Of a DNA stretch of 50,359 nucleotides, positions 1 through 6,913 are shown piece by piece (position 1 is the stretch's first letter; each line of letters starts with the position of its first letter). The notes beneath the pieces were generated by a model, which searched no databases, had not been told where the DNA came from, and saw only the letters and a program-made list of their open reading frames with translations. The stretch is from assembly GCA_016463515.1 (NCBI GenBank), contig JAEMRF010000003.1:1-50359 (forward strand). Direction: 5' to 3'. Source of the stretch: Solirubrobacteraceae bacterium (GTDB lineage Bacteria; Actinomycetota; Thermoleophilia; Solirubrobacterales; Solirubrobacteraceae). A program made the position numbers and the translations under genes.

Positions 1-2
1 AG

Positions 3-89
3 ACCACCCGCTGGGACTCCGGCGTCCTGAACTTCGACGGGACTGAGCGCCTGGGCTACCAAGCCCTGGTGCGCGGCCTCAAGGGGTAA
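3..89 (+). CDS. C-terminal tail of an upstream gene (partial)
   Basis: An open frame enters from the left edge and ends at TAA 87-89, giving 28 residues ending in ALVRGLKG. The residues WDSGVLNFDGTERLGYQAL resemble the last strand and helix of some glycoside hydrolases, but the fragment is too short to assign. A hairpin follows directly, which supports this being a true gene end. Confidence 0.5.
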   Translation, partial: TTRWDSGVLNFDGTERLGYQALVRGLKG

Positions 90-99
90 CGCACCAGCC

Positions 100-142
100 C
101 GGATGGTGTGAATAGGCGCATCCGCGTCATTCACACCATCCG
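100..142. terminator. Hairpin after the first gene
   Basis: A perfect 14-bp inverted repeat (100-113 against 129-142) surrounds a 15-nt loop. There is no T-tract, which is common for terminators in high-GC actinobacteria. It sits between the stop at 89 and the start at 177. Confidence 0.6.
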
Positions 143-176
143 CGCACATCAGCCGTAGGTAGGATCGCGAGTTCGT

Positions 177-827
177 ATGCGTGTCTCGCCGCCTTCCTAT
201 GCCAACGTGATGTCGACCGTCGCGGTATTCATCGCACTTGGTGGCACCTCGTACGCCGTCACGAAGCTGCCCAAGGGCAGCGTCGGCGAGCGTGAACTGA
301 GGAACAACGCCGTTTCCAGCAGCAAGATCAAGGACGGTGCCGTCACGGCGGCGGACCTTGCTCCCGGCGCGGTCCCCAGCGGCGCGCGCGGCCCCCGCGG
401 AGCCGAGGGTGCCAAAGGTGACCTGGGTCCCAGCAACGCATGGTTCACCGACGGCGTCGCTTCGTCGGGTTCCCTCTCGCCCGTTGAGAAGCAAGGCACG
501 ACGGTCGCGCGGCTGGCGAACCTCCCCGCCGGCAGCTACGTCTTCCACGGCTCGGTCTCGATCGTCGCGCATGACGTGCCCTCGGTCTTCACGTACTGCC
601 AGATCCTGGTCAACGGGAGGCCCGTGAGCGCCGCGAGCGTTGCCACGCTGGGCTCCGCGGCGGGGTATGCGCGCGCAGGAACGTTGGCGCCCAACGGGGC
701 CACCACCATCGGAGAGGGCTTCCAGGTAACGCTCGACTGCTGGAACGACCGCGCGACCGCTCCCGGGACGACCCCGAGCTTCCAGCAGATCGGGCTCAAC
801 GCGATCCGCGTGGCCACGCTCAACTAG
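177..827 (+). CDS. Secreted collagen-like protein, copy 1
   Basis: This 216-aa protein starts with a hydrophobic segment (about residues 11-30, STVAVFIALGGTSYAVTK) that should act as a signal or anchor. Next come the phrases SVGERELRNNAV and AVTAADLAPGAV, then a short collagen-like Gly-X-Y run (about residues 70-85). The last 130 residues look like an all-beta domain with two cysteines. This architecture is very common in Thermoleophilia; its function is unknown and is probably at the cell surface. A possible -10 (TAGGAT) lies just upstream near 158. It is followed after 5 nt by a paralogue, so the two are a tandem duplication. Confidence 0.8.
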   Translation: MRVSPPSYANVMSTVAVFIALGGTSYAVTKLPKGSVGERELRNNAVSSSKIKDGAVTAADLAPGAVPSGARGPRGAEGAKGDLGPSNAWFTDGVASSGSLSPVEKQGTTVARLANLPAGSYVFHGSVSIVAHDVPSVFTYCQILVNGRPVSAASVATLGSAAGYARAGTLAPNGATTIGEGFQVTLDCWNDRATAPGTTPSFQQIGLNAIRVATLN

Positions 828-832
828 TCGGC

Positions 833-1444
833 ATGCCGCGTTTCAGCTACGCCAACGTCATGTCGACCATCGCGGTCTTCATCGCGCTCGGCGGCACCTC
901 GTACGCCGTGACCAAGCTCCCCAAGGGTGCCGTCGGTGAGCGCGAGCTCCGGAAGGACTCCGTGACCGGCACCAAGGTCAAGGACGGGACGCTCACGGGC
1001 GCCGACCTTGCCCCGGGCACCTTGAGCACCGGTCCACGCGGACCGCGCGGGGCCGACGGACCCAAGGGCGACGTCGGCCCGGCCGGACCTGGCGCGGGAG
1101 CCGCTGAGGCGTGGCGTCCGCTGGAGTACTCAGACGGCTGGACCAACTACAACACCGACAATTGGCCGGCGGGGAGCTATCGCAAAGATCAGCTCGGCGT
1201 CGTTCACCTGCGAGGGTTGATCACGCGCGCCTCCGGCATACCGGCGATGAACTCGGTGATCGCGACGCTCCCGCCGGGCTACCGACCCAAGCGCACTCGG
1301 ACGCTCCCAGTCCACACCGGCGAAGCTCCCCACCAGATTGGTCGGTTGGATCTCTACCCAGACGGCCGTCTCTTCTGGATTTCTGGCGGGACCGGCGAAC
1401 CGGACTACACCTCGCTGGAACTCATCGAGTTCGACCTCGACTAA
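833..1444 (+). CDS. Secreted collagen-like protein, copy 2
   Basis: This 203-aa paralogue of the preceding gene has an almost identical first 60 residues (STIAVFIALGGTSYAVTKLP, then GERELRKDSV) and a Gly-X-Y run at about residues 65-88. The C-terminal domain differs completely from copy 1: it has alternating strands with several Trp and Tyr and ends in SLELIEFDLD. A conserved anchor and stalk with a swapped head suggests a modular surface protein. The 3' third (1130-1444) is overlapped antisense by the end of the EspG-like gene, which is unusual and is discussed as a finding. Confidence 0.8.
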   Translation: MPRFSYANVMSTIAVFIALGGTSYAVTKLPKGAVGERELRKDSVTGTKVKDGTLTGADLAPGTLSTGPRGPRGADGPKGDVGPAGPGAGAAEAWRPLEYSDGWTNYNTDNWPAGSYRKDQLGVVHLRGLITRASGIPAMNSVIATLPPGYRPKRTRTLPVHTGEAPHQIGRLDLYPDGRLFWISGGTGEPDYTSLELIEFDLD

Positions 1445-2260
1445 CGCGCCCGACTCCACGCGCAGCGGAGCGGCGGCGATCACCGCGGCCCACGCGGCAG
1501 CGATCTCCTGACCCAGCGCGGAGCCGTCGGCCGGTACAAAGCGGACCAACGGGGAGTCGCCCGTCGTGTGGAGCTGCCAAACACCGAGGGTGCCGGCATC
1601 GATCCACGCCCACTTGTGCGCGGTCACGGTGCCAGCCCGGTCGCGGGAGGTAAACGTGACCGAGCCAGAGGCCACGCGCGCGTAGAGGAGGTCGGCGCCA
1701 GCGCTCGGGACGCAGCTCGGCGCAGGTTCGCGCCGCTGGAACGCCTCGAGGGCGCCATTGATCATCCGGCGCGTGAGTTCGATCGCCGGTCGATCCGCGG
1801 GTTCGCGTGATTCCGGGAGACGCAGCTCGGCGCCCAGCAGCGCGATCGCGCCGTCGACGCCGTGGGCCGTCATCCGTTGGATCGCCTGCCCGGGCAGGGC
1901 TTCCTGCAGCACGACGACCTCGTCGTCGGCCAGGAGCGACACGGCACGGGTCCGGTCGGCGGTCTCCGTGCGAACCGTGGCGAGCGCCGAGGCGCGCAGG
2001 TAGGTGCCGAGCATCGTTGCGTGCGGATCCAGAAAGGCGATGCGTGGCCGCGCGGTCGACCCGGTCAGGGCAATCGCTTTGCGGGCCACGAGCCCACGCA
2101 GCGCGGTCTGCTGCTGGGCCCGGCGCACCGGATCACCACCGGCCCGCTCGGGGCGGCGTGCGAGATCTGGCCGGTTGAAGGCCGACGCGAGTGCGTCGAG
2201 CTCGTCATCGGAGTAGTCGATGCTGACCGCCCGCACGAACGGACCAGTTGGCATGGTCAT
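1130..2260 (-). CDS. EspG-like T7SS accessory protein, with antisense 3' extension
   Basis: The frame encodes 376 aa. The first 270 residues are an alpha/beta domain with an ALRGLVARK segment near residue 50, a strand-rich middle and a WIDAGTLGVWQL strand. By general pattern I read it as related to EspG chaperones, which bind secreted T7SS substrates in the cytoplasm; this is inference, not a motif match. It is the last gene of the kinase/WXG/CHAP operon: its ATG overlaps the stop of the CHAP gene by 4 nt (ATGA). The last 105 codons run antisense through the collagen-like gene 833-1444, are basic and low in recognisable structure, and may be a read-through after loss of the original stop. Confidence 0.6.
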   Translation of the reverse strand: MTMPTGPFVRAVSIDYSDDELDALASAFNRPDLARRPERAGGDPVRRAQQQTALRGLVARKAIALTGSTARPRIAFLDPHATMLGTYLRASALATVRTETADRTRAVSLLADDEVVVLQEALPGQAIQRMTAHGVDGAIALLGAELRLPESREPADRPAIELTRRMINGALEAFQRREPAPSCVPSAGADLLYARVASGSVTFTSRDRAGTVTAHKWAWIDAGTLGVWQLHTTGDSPLVRFVPADGSALGQEIAAAWAAVIAAAPLRVESGALVEVELDEFQRGVVRFAGPARNPEETAVWVEIQPTNLVGSFAGVDWERPSALGSVARRERRDHRVHRRYAGGARDQPSQVNDAELIFAIAPRRPIVGVVVGPAV

Positions 2261-3909
2261 GCCCCCGCCCGGATGAAGACGACGTTCCCCACACCCATCG
2301 TGCGCTCCATACGCGTGACGGCATCTTCAGCGTTGCCTTCGACGGCCGTAAAGCGACCGCCTTCGACCGTGGACTCCAGAAAGCCGATGTGGCCGTCGCT
2401 GGCGAAGTTGTTGTCGCCGCCCCAGTCGTAGGCGACGATGTCGCCCGGGCGTGCATGCGCGGCGTCGACGAGCTGCAGGCCGTGTTGGCCCTCGCGCGCC
2501 GCGGCGACCCACGTGGCAACCGCCGCCCAGCCAGTGCCGGGCATGTCCGTGCCCGACTGCTGCAGCGACCACGTCACAAACGCCGCGCACCACGGATTAC
2601 CGGAGGCGACCTGAGCGCTGCCGAGGTATTCGTTGACCTTCGGGCCAGCGTTCGTGCCGACCTCCTGCACGCCAAGCTGACTGCGAGCGACCGAGAGCGC
2701 ATCCCCAGCTGCTGCCCCAGCCGCGCCTGCGCCTCCACCGGCGTGCTTGCATTGCTCGACGAGGGTTGCTGCGGCGTCCTGGGTCCCAGCCAAGCTGCCG
2801 GCGTCGAACCCGGGGATCGCATCAGCAGCCCAGCGGCCCAGCGCCTCGGGATCGTCGAGCTCGGCGTCGCGCAGCCCGCCCTCGGTACCGCGTAGGCGCC
2901 CGAGGACTTCGTCGAGCTGCGCGCCGGGATGGTCGGCCCACCAGTCGCCGCTCGGCGGTTCGTCGCGGCTGACGCCATGCCCCGCGGGCGCGTAGGCCGA
3001 CCGCGGATCGAGGCCGAAGAACCCGACCTGTTCGCTGCCGGCCGGCGTGTTGCGCAGACCGGTCTGCGCAAGTGCGAGCATCACCGGCAGCTCTGGCGGC
3101 AGGCCATGGTGGGCGGCGGAACCGGCCATCCAGCAGGCCCAGTCCTGGCGCTGAGCGTCGTCGCCCTCTGGCATGTCGGTCGGGACGGGCACGCCCGTGG
3201 ACGCGTCGCCCGTCGCGTGCTCCCCAGGCGCGGGCGCCGAAGGGTCGACGGCGTCACCGGCCGTGAGACTTTGCGCACCTGAGGGAGCTGGGTCGACGGG
3301 GTCAAATCCGCCTCCACCGCCACCGCCCACGGCCTGCTGCACCGCGGCAGCGGGAGGACCGTCGATCAACGACCCCGAAGATGTGTCGCGCGTGGTGGCC
3401 GGGGTGGTCGGGGCCGCAGTCTGCGCACTCGGCGGACCGGCGGTGCTTGGCGTCGAGAGGACCTGCTGACTGTCGCGGACGAGCTCCGGCATGGTCACCT
3501 TGAGCCCAGTCGCAGGGTTCGTGGCCTCGACCCCGCCCCGGGTGACCGTCAGTCTGGCCGTTTCGGTCACGCCGCCCGCAAGCACGACCGTCGCGGTCGT
3601 CTGCAGCGAGCCACTCAGCACCGATCCAGCGCCGATGCCCCTCGTGCTACCCGGCGCGTCGGCCGCTTCGGCCGCTGCTGCACGGACCTGCAGCTCGGCA
3701 CCAGCGCTGCCCAACGCCTGCCCGGCGGTCGTCAGCCGCGAAGCGACGGCGCTCAGGATCGATTGGTGCCGAGCGGCCATCGACGGCGGCATCTTGGGCA
3801 GCGCCACCCCGGAGAGCTGACCGGCCTGGCCTTGGAGGTCGTCGGCCACGGTGATGGCTGCGAGCCCGGCCTGCCGGACGGGCCCCGGAGCGATGCGCAC
3901 GGTGGTCAT
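2257..3909 (-). CDS. Large T7SS-linked wall hydrolase: helical head, transglycosylase-like middle, CHAP domain
   Basis: This 550-aa protein has an N-terminal helical part (residues 1-85) like the WXG/LXG heads that target proteins to T7SS. A Ser/Thr/Pro-rich linker follows. The middle domain (about 255-395) contains GLPPELPVMLALAQTGLRN and VGFFGLDPRSAY, reminiscent of lytic-transglycosylase-like modules. The C-terminal CHAP domain (about 403-550) has Cys441 in NPWCAAFVTW, His507 in SDGHIGFLE and VEGN at 523-526. It probably cleaves peptidoglycan outside the membrane, either as a secreted effector or to open the wall for the machine. It has no classical signal peptide. It overlaps both neighbours by 4 nt, so it is translationally coupled in the operon. 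Confidence 0.8.
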   Translation of the reverse strand: MTTVRIAPGPVRQAGLAAITVADDLQGQAGQLSGVALPKMPPSMAARHQSILSAVASRLTTAGQALGSAGAELQVRAAAAEAADAPGSTRGIGAGSVLSGSLQTTATVVLAGGVTETARLTVTRGGVEATNPATGLKVTMPELVRDSQQVLSTPSTAGPPSAQTAAPTTPATTRDTSSGSLIDGPPAAAVQQAVGGGGGGGFDPVDPAPSGAQSLTAGDAVDPSAPAPGEHATGDASTGVPVPTDMPEGDDAQRQDWACWMAGSAAHHGLPPELPVMLALAQTGLRNTPAGSEQVGFFGLDPRSAYAPAGHGVSRDEPPSGDWWADHPGAQLDEVLGRLRGTEGGLRDAELDDPEALGRWAADAIPGFDAGSLAGTQDAAATLVEQCKHAGGGAGAAGAAAGDALSVARSQLGVQEVGTNAGPKVNEYLGSAQVASGNPWCAAFVTWSLQQSGTDMPGTGWAAVATWVAAAREGQHGLQLVDAAHARPGDIVAYDWGGDNNFASDGHIGFLESTVEGGRFTAVEGNAEDAVTRMERTMGVGNVVFIRAGA

Positions 3910-4310
3910 GGCGCCTCTTCCTCTGCCGGGGCCGCGGTCTCGGGCGAGCTCGGCGACGGCTGCGAAGTCGGTGTTTGCGCGTCGGCGGCGGCGGCCTCAC
4001 GCTCGGCAGCCGCTGCTTCCCGTGCCGCTTGTGCCTTCAGCATCTCGTTCTCACGTTCGACCGTTGCGGCGTCGACCATGAGCTGCGAGGCGAGGTCACG
4101 CAGGCGCGACGCCGCGTCGGTCACTTGCGAGCGCGCGTCTGAGATCGATCCACGGAGCCGGTCGGCTGCTGCGCCCTCGAAGGTGGCGTCGTCGAGGCTA
4201 CGGGTGGCGCCGACCGGAGCGGATCCGATGAGTTCGGCGCGGCCGAGCAGCTCGGTAGCGAGCTCGCGCATCGCCTCCGGGTCACCGACGGTTGGCGCCG
4301 ACTCAGGCAC
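3906..4310 (-). CDS. WXG100-superfamily-like protein with FEG turn
   Basis: A small helical hairpin protein of 134 aa from GTG 4310 (an in-frame TTG at 4322 is less likely). Two helices flank DATFEGAAADRL, with Phe-Glu-Gly at about residues 44-46 where WXG100 proteins have Trp-X-Gly. The second helix is followed by a long Ala/Glu-rich charged helix and an acidic Pro-rich tail. It precedes the CHAP protein with a 4-nt overlap and so may be its secretion partner. The GTG start overlaps the end of the small membrane gene by 8 nt. Confidence 0.7.
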   Translation of the reverse strand: MPESAPTVGDPEAMRELATELLGRAELIGSAPVGATRSLDDATFEGAAADRLRGSISDARSQVTDAASRLRDLASQLMVDAATVERENEMLKAQAAREAAAAEREAAAADAQTPTSQPSPSSPETAAPAEEEAP

Positions 4311-4542
4311 TGGGGATCTCAAGCCGTTCGGGGATCACGATCGGATCGCGCTGGTCCAGCGCTGGCGCAGCACGCAGGGGCGCCGCGGCAGGCGTGCCTT
4401 CGGCGCCCATGGACCGACCCAGCACGAAACCTCCGGCAGCGAGCGCGAGCGTGAGCAGCGCGGTGGAGATCACGAGCGCGCGAGGAACAGACGGAAGCCT
4501 CACGCCAGCAAAGTATCCGGTGCGTTGCGAGTCGTCCAGCAC
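4303..4542 (-). CDS. Small single-pass membrane protein
   Basis: This 79-aa protein starts at GTG 4542, one nucleotide after the kinase stop, with GAGGGG just upstream in the kinase end as a ribosome site. One membrane helix (about residues 20-40, ALVISTALLTLALAAGGFVL) is followed by about 35 outside residues rich in Pro and Ala. No family recognised. Its place between an EssB-like kinase and a WXG-like protein suggests a small T7SS membrane subunit comparable in size to EssA, but there is no sequence evidence for that identity. Confidence 0.7.
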   Translation of the reverse strand: MLDDSQRTGYFAGVRLPSVPRALVISTALLTLALAAGGFVLGRSMGAEGTPAAAPLRAAPALDQRDPIVIPERLEIPSA

Positions 4543-4543
4543 G

Positions 4544-6394
4544 TCACCCCTCCACGCGGTAGCCGGCGCGCTTGAAGGTGGCCAGCGCGGCGCGCATCTC
4601 GGCGGCGGTGCGGCGCGCCGCCGCCCGGGCACTGCGATCGGCAGCGCCTGAGCGGCGATCGATCGCGTCGCCCAGGTCGTCGAGCGCTGCAGCCTGTGCG
4701 GCGAGGGCCTTGCTCACGGCGGCGAGGGCGGTCGCCGTCCCCGGGTCGGCTCCATCGACCTTGAGTCCGCTCGCCGCATCCCGCAGCGATGTCGCCAGCC
4801 GCTCGGCGGCGGCCGCGCGCTCCTTGCGACCACCTTCCATCTCGCTGAGCGCGACGCCCGACTGCTGCTGCACGCTCGCCAGCGTCTCGCGTAGCGCCCC
4901 GGCGACGCCAGCATCTGGAGTGCCCGGCACCGGCTGACCCGGGCTCTTTGCAGCGGCGACCAGGACCGCGCACGCGCCATCGGAGACGCCGGTGCACCGT
5001 GCCCAGAGCGTGCCGGCCGTCGTGGGCCGCGCGACCACGAGCTGGCCGCTGGACCGATACAGCACGAGCGGCACCTTGCCACTGACTGCAGGCTCCGGCT
5101 TGGGGACTGGAGTCCCAAGCTCGTCGGCCGGGACCGGGTCTCCGGGTAGTCGGCCCGCTGCAACGCCGAGCGTCGCCGCTCCGCCCGTGGCGGTCGTGAA
5201 TTCCACCTGCTCTCCGCGAGCTGCGGGCGTCCACGCCTCGGGCGGACTGATCGCGAACTTGCCGACCGGGACGGCTGCCGGCGGCGGCTCGGCGGTGAGC
5301 CTCCCCACGCCGATCGCGGCAAACCCCACAATGAGCACGATCGTCACGCACGCGGCGTACGTCGTCCACTTCACAGGCACTTTGGCCGCGGTCTCCGGCG
5401 CCGCGACAGGGCGGCGGTGCTCCACCCGGGTGGCATCGGTCGGGGCCGCCGCCGGTGCGCCGGCAGCGGGTGTGCGCACGACCTCATCGCCGGTGTGCGG
5501 CTCAAGTGCGATCAGGGGTACGCCTTGGGTGCGCACCTCCGGCGGCAACGCCTGGATGGCAGACGCCAACGCGGCAGCGAACACACGCGGCGTCGGGCGT
5601 GCGTCGGGGTCGAGGGCCATGGCCCGGGCGATCGCGTCGGAAACGCCCGTCGCAGGGCGCCCATCGGCAAACGCAAGCCCTGGTGGCGCGGCAGACGTCC
5701 GAAAGAGCACGTACTCCGCAGCCGGACGGTCCTGGTAGGGCGGGGAGCCCGTCAGCGCCCACACGGCAAGCGCGCCGAGTCCATAGACGTCGGCCGCCGG
5801 ACCCGCCGTGCGACCGAGCACCACCTCGGGGGCGGTGTAGCGCAACGACTCCATCACCTCAGCGCGGGTGAGCATGCCGGTGCGCCCGCTCGTGCGCGTC
5901 ACGCCAAAGTCGCGCAGCGTCGCGTGGCCCCAGCGAGACGTCGCCACGCAGTCCGGGCGCAGATCACGGTGCAGGACGCCAGCGGCATGGGCGTGCGTGA
6001 GCGCCTCGGCGACCTCAGCGACGAGACGCCCGGCATCGTCGGGCGTGAGCTCACGGGCGGCGCCACGCTCAGCGACGGTCGGGCCGGTCGGCAGCGCGGA
6101 GGCGATGTACAGGCCACCGGCGTGGTCGCCGGCTGCAAAGACCGGGGCGATCCCGGGATGCTCGAGCCGGGCCACCGCCGACGCATCACGCCGCGCCTGC
6201 TCGATCGCCGCTGCCTCACCGGCAAACGCAGCTGGCCGAAAGAACTTCAGGACGACGTCGCGCTCCAAGGTGGCCGAGCGCGCGCGAAAGGTGGTGCTGG
6301 TGCCGCCGTCGGCAAGCACCTCGACGAGCTCGAAGTCGTCGATCCGGCCGCCAGGGGCCACGTGGGTGGTGTCAGGCCCGCTCACAGCCTCCAC
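4544..6394 (-). CDS. Degenerate Ser/Thr kinase with TM and extracytoplasmic domain (EssB-like candidate)
   Basis: A 616-aa protein. The kinase domain spans about residues 15-285, with Lys50 in VVLKFF, HRD 142-144, DFG 162-164 and APE 188-190. The usual HRDLKPxN reads HRDLRPDC, so the metal-binding Asn is Cys149 and Lys is Arg146. The glycine loop (LADGGTSTTF) is also altered. One TM lies at about 344-365. The outside part has a beta domain (about 375-490) and a helical, Ala-rich end. This resembles the layout of EssB/YukC, the membrane pseudokinase of Firmicutes T7SS; that comparison is inference. Start GTG 6394 lacks a clear Shine-Dalgarno. It heads the operon 6394-1130, divergent from a WXG100 gene. 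Confidence 0.85.
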   Translation of the reverse strand: MEAVSGPDTTHVAPGGRIDDFELVEVLADGGTSTTFRARSATLERDVVLKFFRPAAFAGEAAAIEQARRDASAVARLEHPGIAPVFAAGDHAGGLYIASALPTGPTVAERGAARELTPDDAGRLVAEVAEALTHAHAAGVLHRDLRPDCVATSRWGHATLRDFGVTRTSGRTGMLTRAEVMESLRYTAPEVVLGRTAGPAADVYGLGALAVWALTGSPPYQDRPAAEYVLFRTSAAPPGLAFADGRPATGVSDAIARAMALDPDARPTPRVFAAALASAIQALPPEVRTQGVPLIALEPHTGDEVVRTPAAGAPAAAPTDATRVEHRRPVAAPETAAKVPVKWTTYAACVTIVLIVGFAAIGVGRLTAEPPPAAVPVGKFAISPPEAWTPAARGEQVEFTTATGGAATLGVAAGRLPGDPVPADELGTPVPKPEPAVSGKVPLVLYRSSGQLVVARPTTAGTLWARCTGVSDGACAVLVAAAKSPGQPVPGTPDAGVAGALRETLASVQQQSGVALSEMEGGRKERAAAAERLATSLRDAASGLKVDGADPGTATALAAVSKALAAQAAALDDLGDAIDRRSGAADRSARAAARRTAAEMRAALATFKRAGYRVEG

Positions 6395-6494
6395 ATATTG
6401 ACTGACCCGCCGCGCACTACGACCCTTCCAGACCGTTGCTGGCCCCGGACTGACTGCTCTCTCGCTGGTGAAACCAACACCTCCCAGGGGCGGG

Positions 6495-6524
6495 TTGTCA
6501 CTTGCGCTACGCGACGGGTAGGGT
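6495..6524 (+). promoter_or_regulatory. Sigma70-like promoter of the first WXG100 gene
   Basis: TTGTCA (6495-6500) and TAGGGT (6519-6524) are separated by 18 nt, upstream of the ATG at 6563 with GAGGTAGA as ribosome site. Unlike the second module, no AACGTT box is present here. Confidence 0.5.
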
Positions 6525-6562
6525 CACAACGCTCACGCACTTCTCAACCAGCGAGGTAGAAC

Positions 6563-6829
6563 ATGTCAGGTCGCATTGGCGGCACCATCGAGCAGATGCA
6601 GACGATGGGCACGAAGTTCAACAGCGAGGCGGCCGAACTCGACAGCCTCGTCTCGCGGGTCACCGCTCAGCTCGCCAGCACCGACTGGGAAGGCGGCGCT
6701 GCACAGCGCTTCCGCGATCAGTGGAACGGCGAGTTCAAGGCGACGTTCGTCGCCGTCTCCAACGGCCTTCGCGAGTGCTCGGCCGAGCTCAACAACCGCG
6801 CCAGCGCACTCACGCAGGCCGGCGGCTGA
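6563..6829 (+). CDS. WXG100 (ESAT-6-like) protein, module 1
   Basis: An 88-aa helical hairpin with Trp42-Glu-Gly44 in the turn and length typical of WXG100 proteins, which are the small secreted substrates and partners of T7SS. It lacks the C-terminal YxxxD/E signal, so it may need a partner carrying one, for example the FEG protein at 3906-4310. A strong ribosome site precedes the ATG. It is a single gene, divergent from the kinase operon and convergent with the EssC/EccC motor. Confidence 0.92.
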   Translation: MSGRIGGTIEQMQTMGTKFNSEAAELDSLVSRVTAQLASTDWEGGAAQRFRDQWNGEFKATFVAVSNGLRECSAELNNRASALTQAGG

Positions 6830-6830
6830 A

Positions 6831-6848
6831 CGCCCAGTGCCGTGGGCG
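6831..6848. terminator. Hairpin after WXG100
   Basis: CGCCCA (6831-6836) pairs with TGGGCG (6843-6848) across a 6-nt loop, 1 nt after the WXG100 stop and in the convergent gap before the motor gene. No T-tract. Confidence 0.4.
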
Positions 6849-6913
6849 GGGGCGTGCTGGCATTCGGTGCCTGCTCGCCCCGGCCCTCGGCGCGCTCAGC
6901 GCCTGACTTCAGG

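Noticed and set aside
680-685. AACGTT inside the first collagen-like gene
   Set aside because: It is within coding sequence and far from any start, so it is treated as a chance occurrence.
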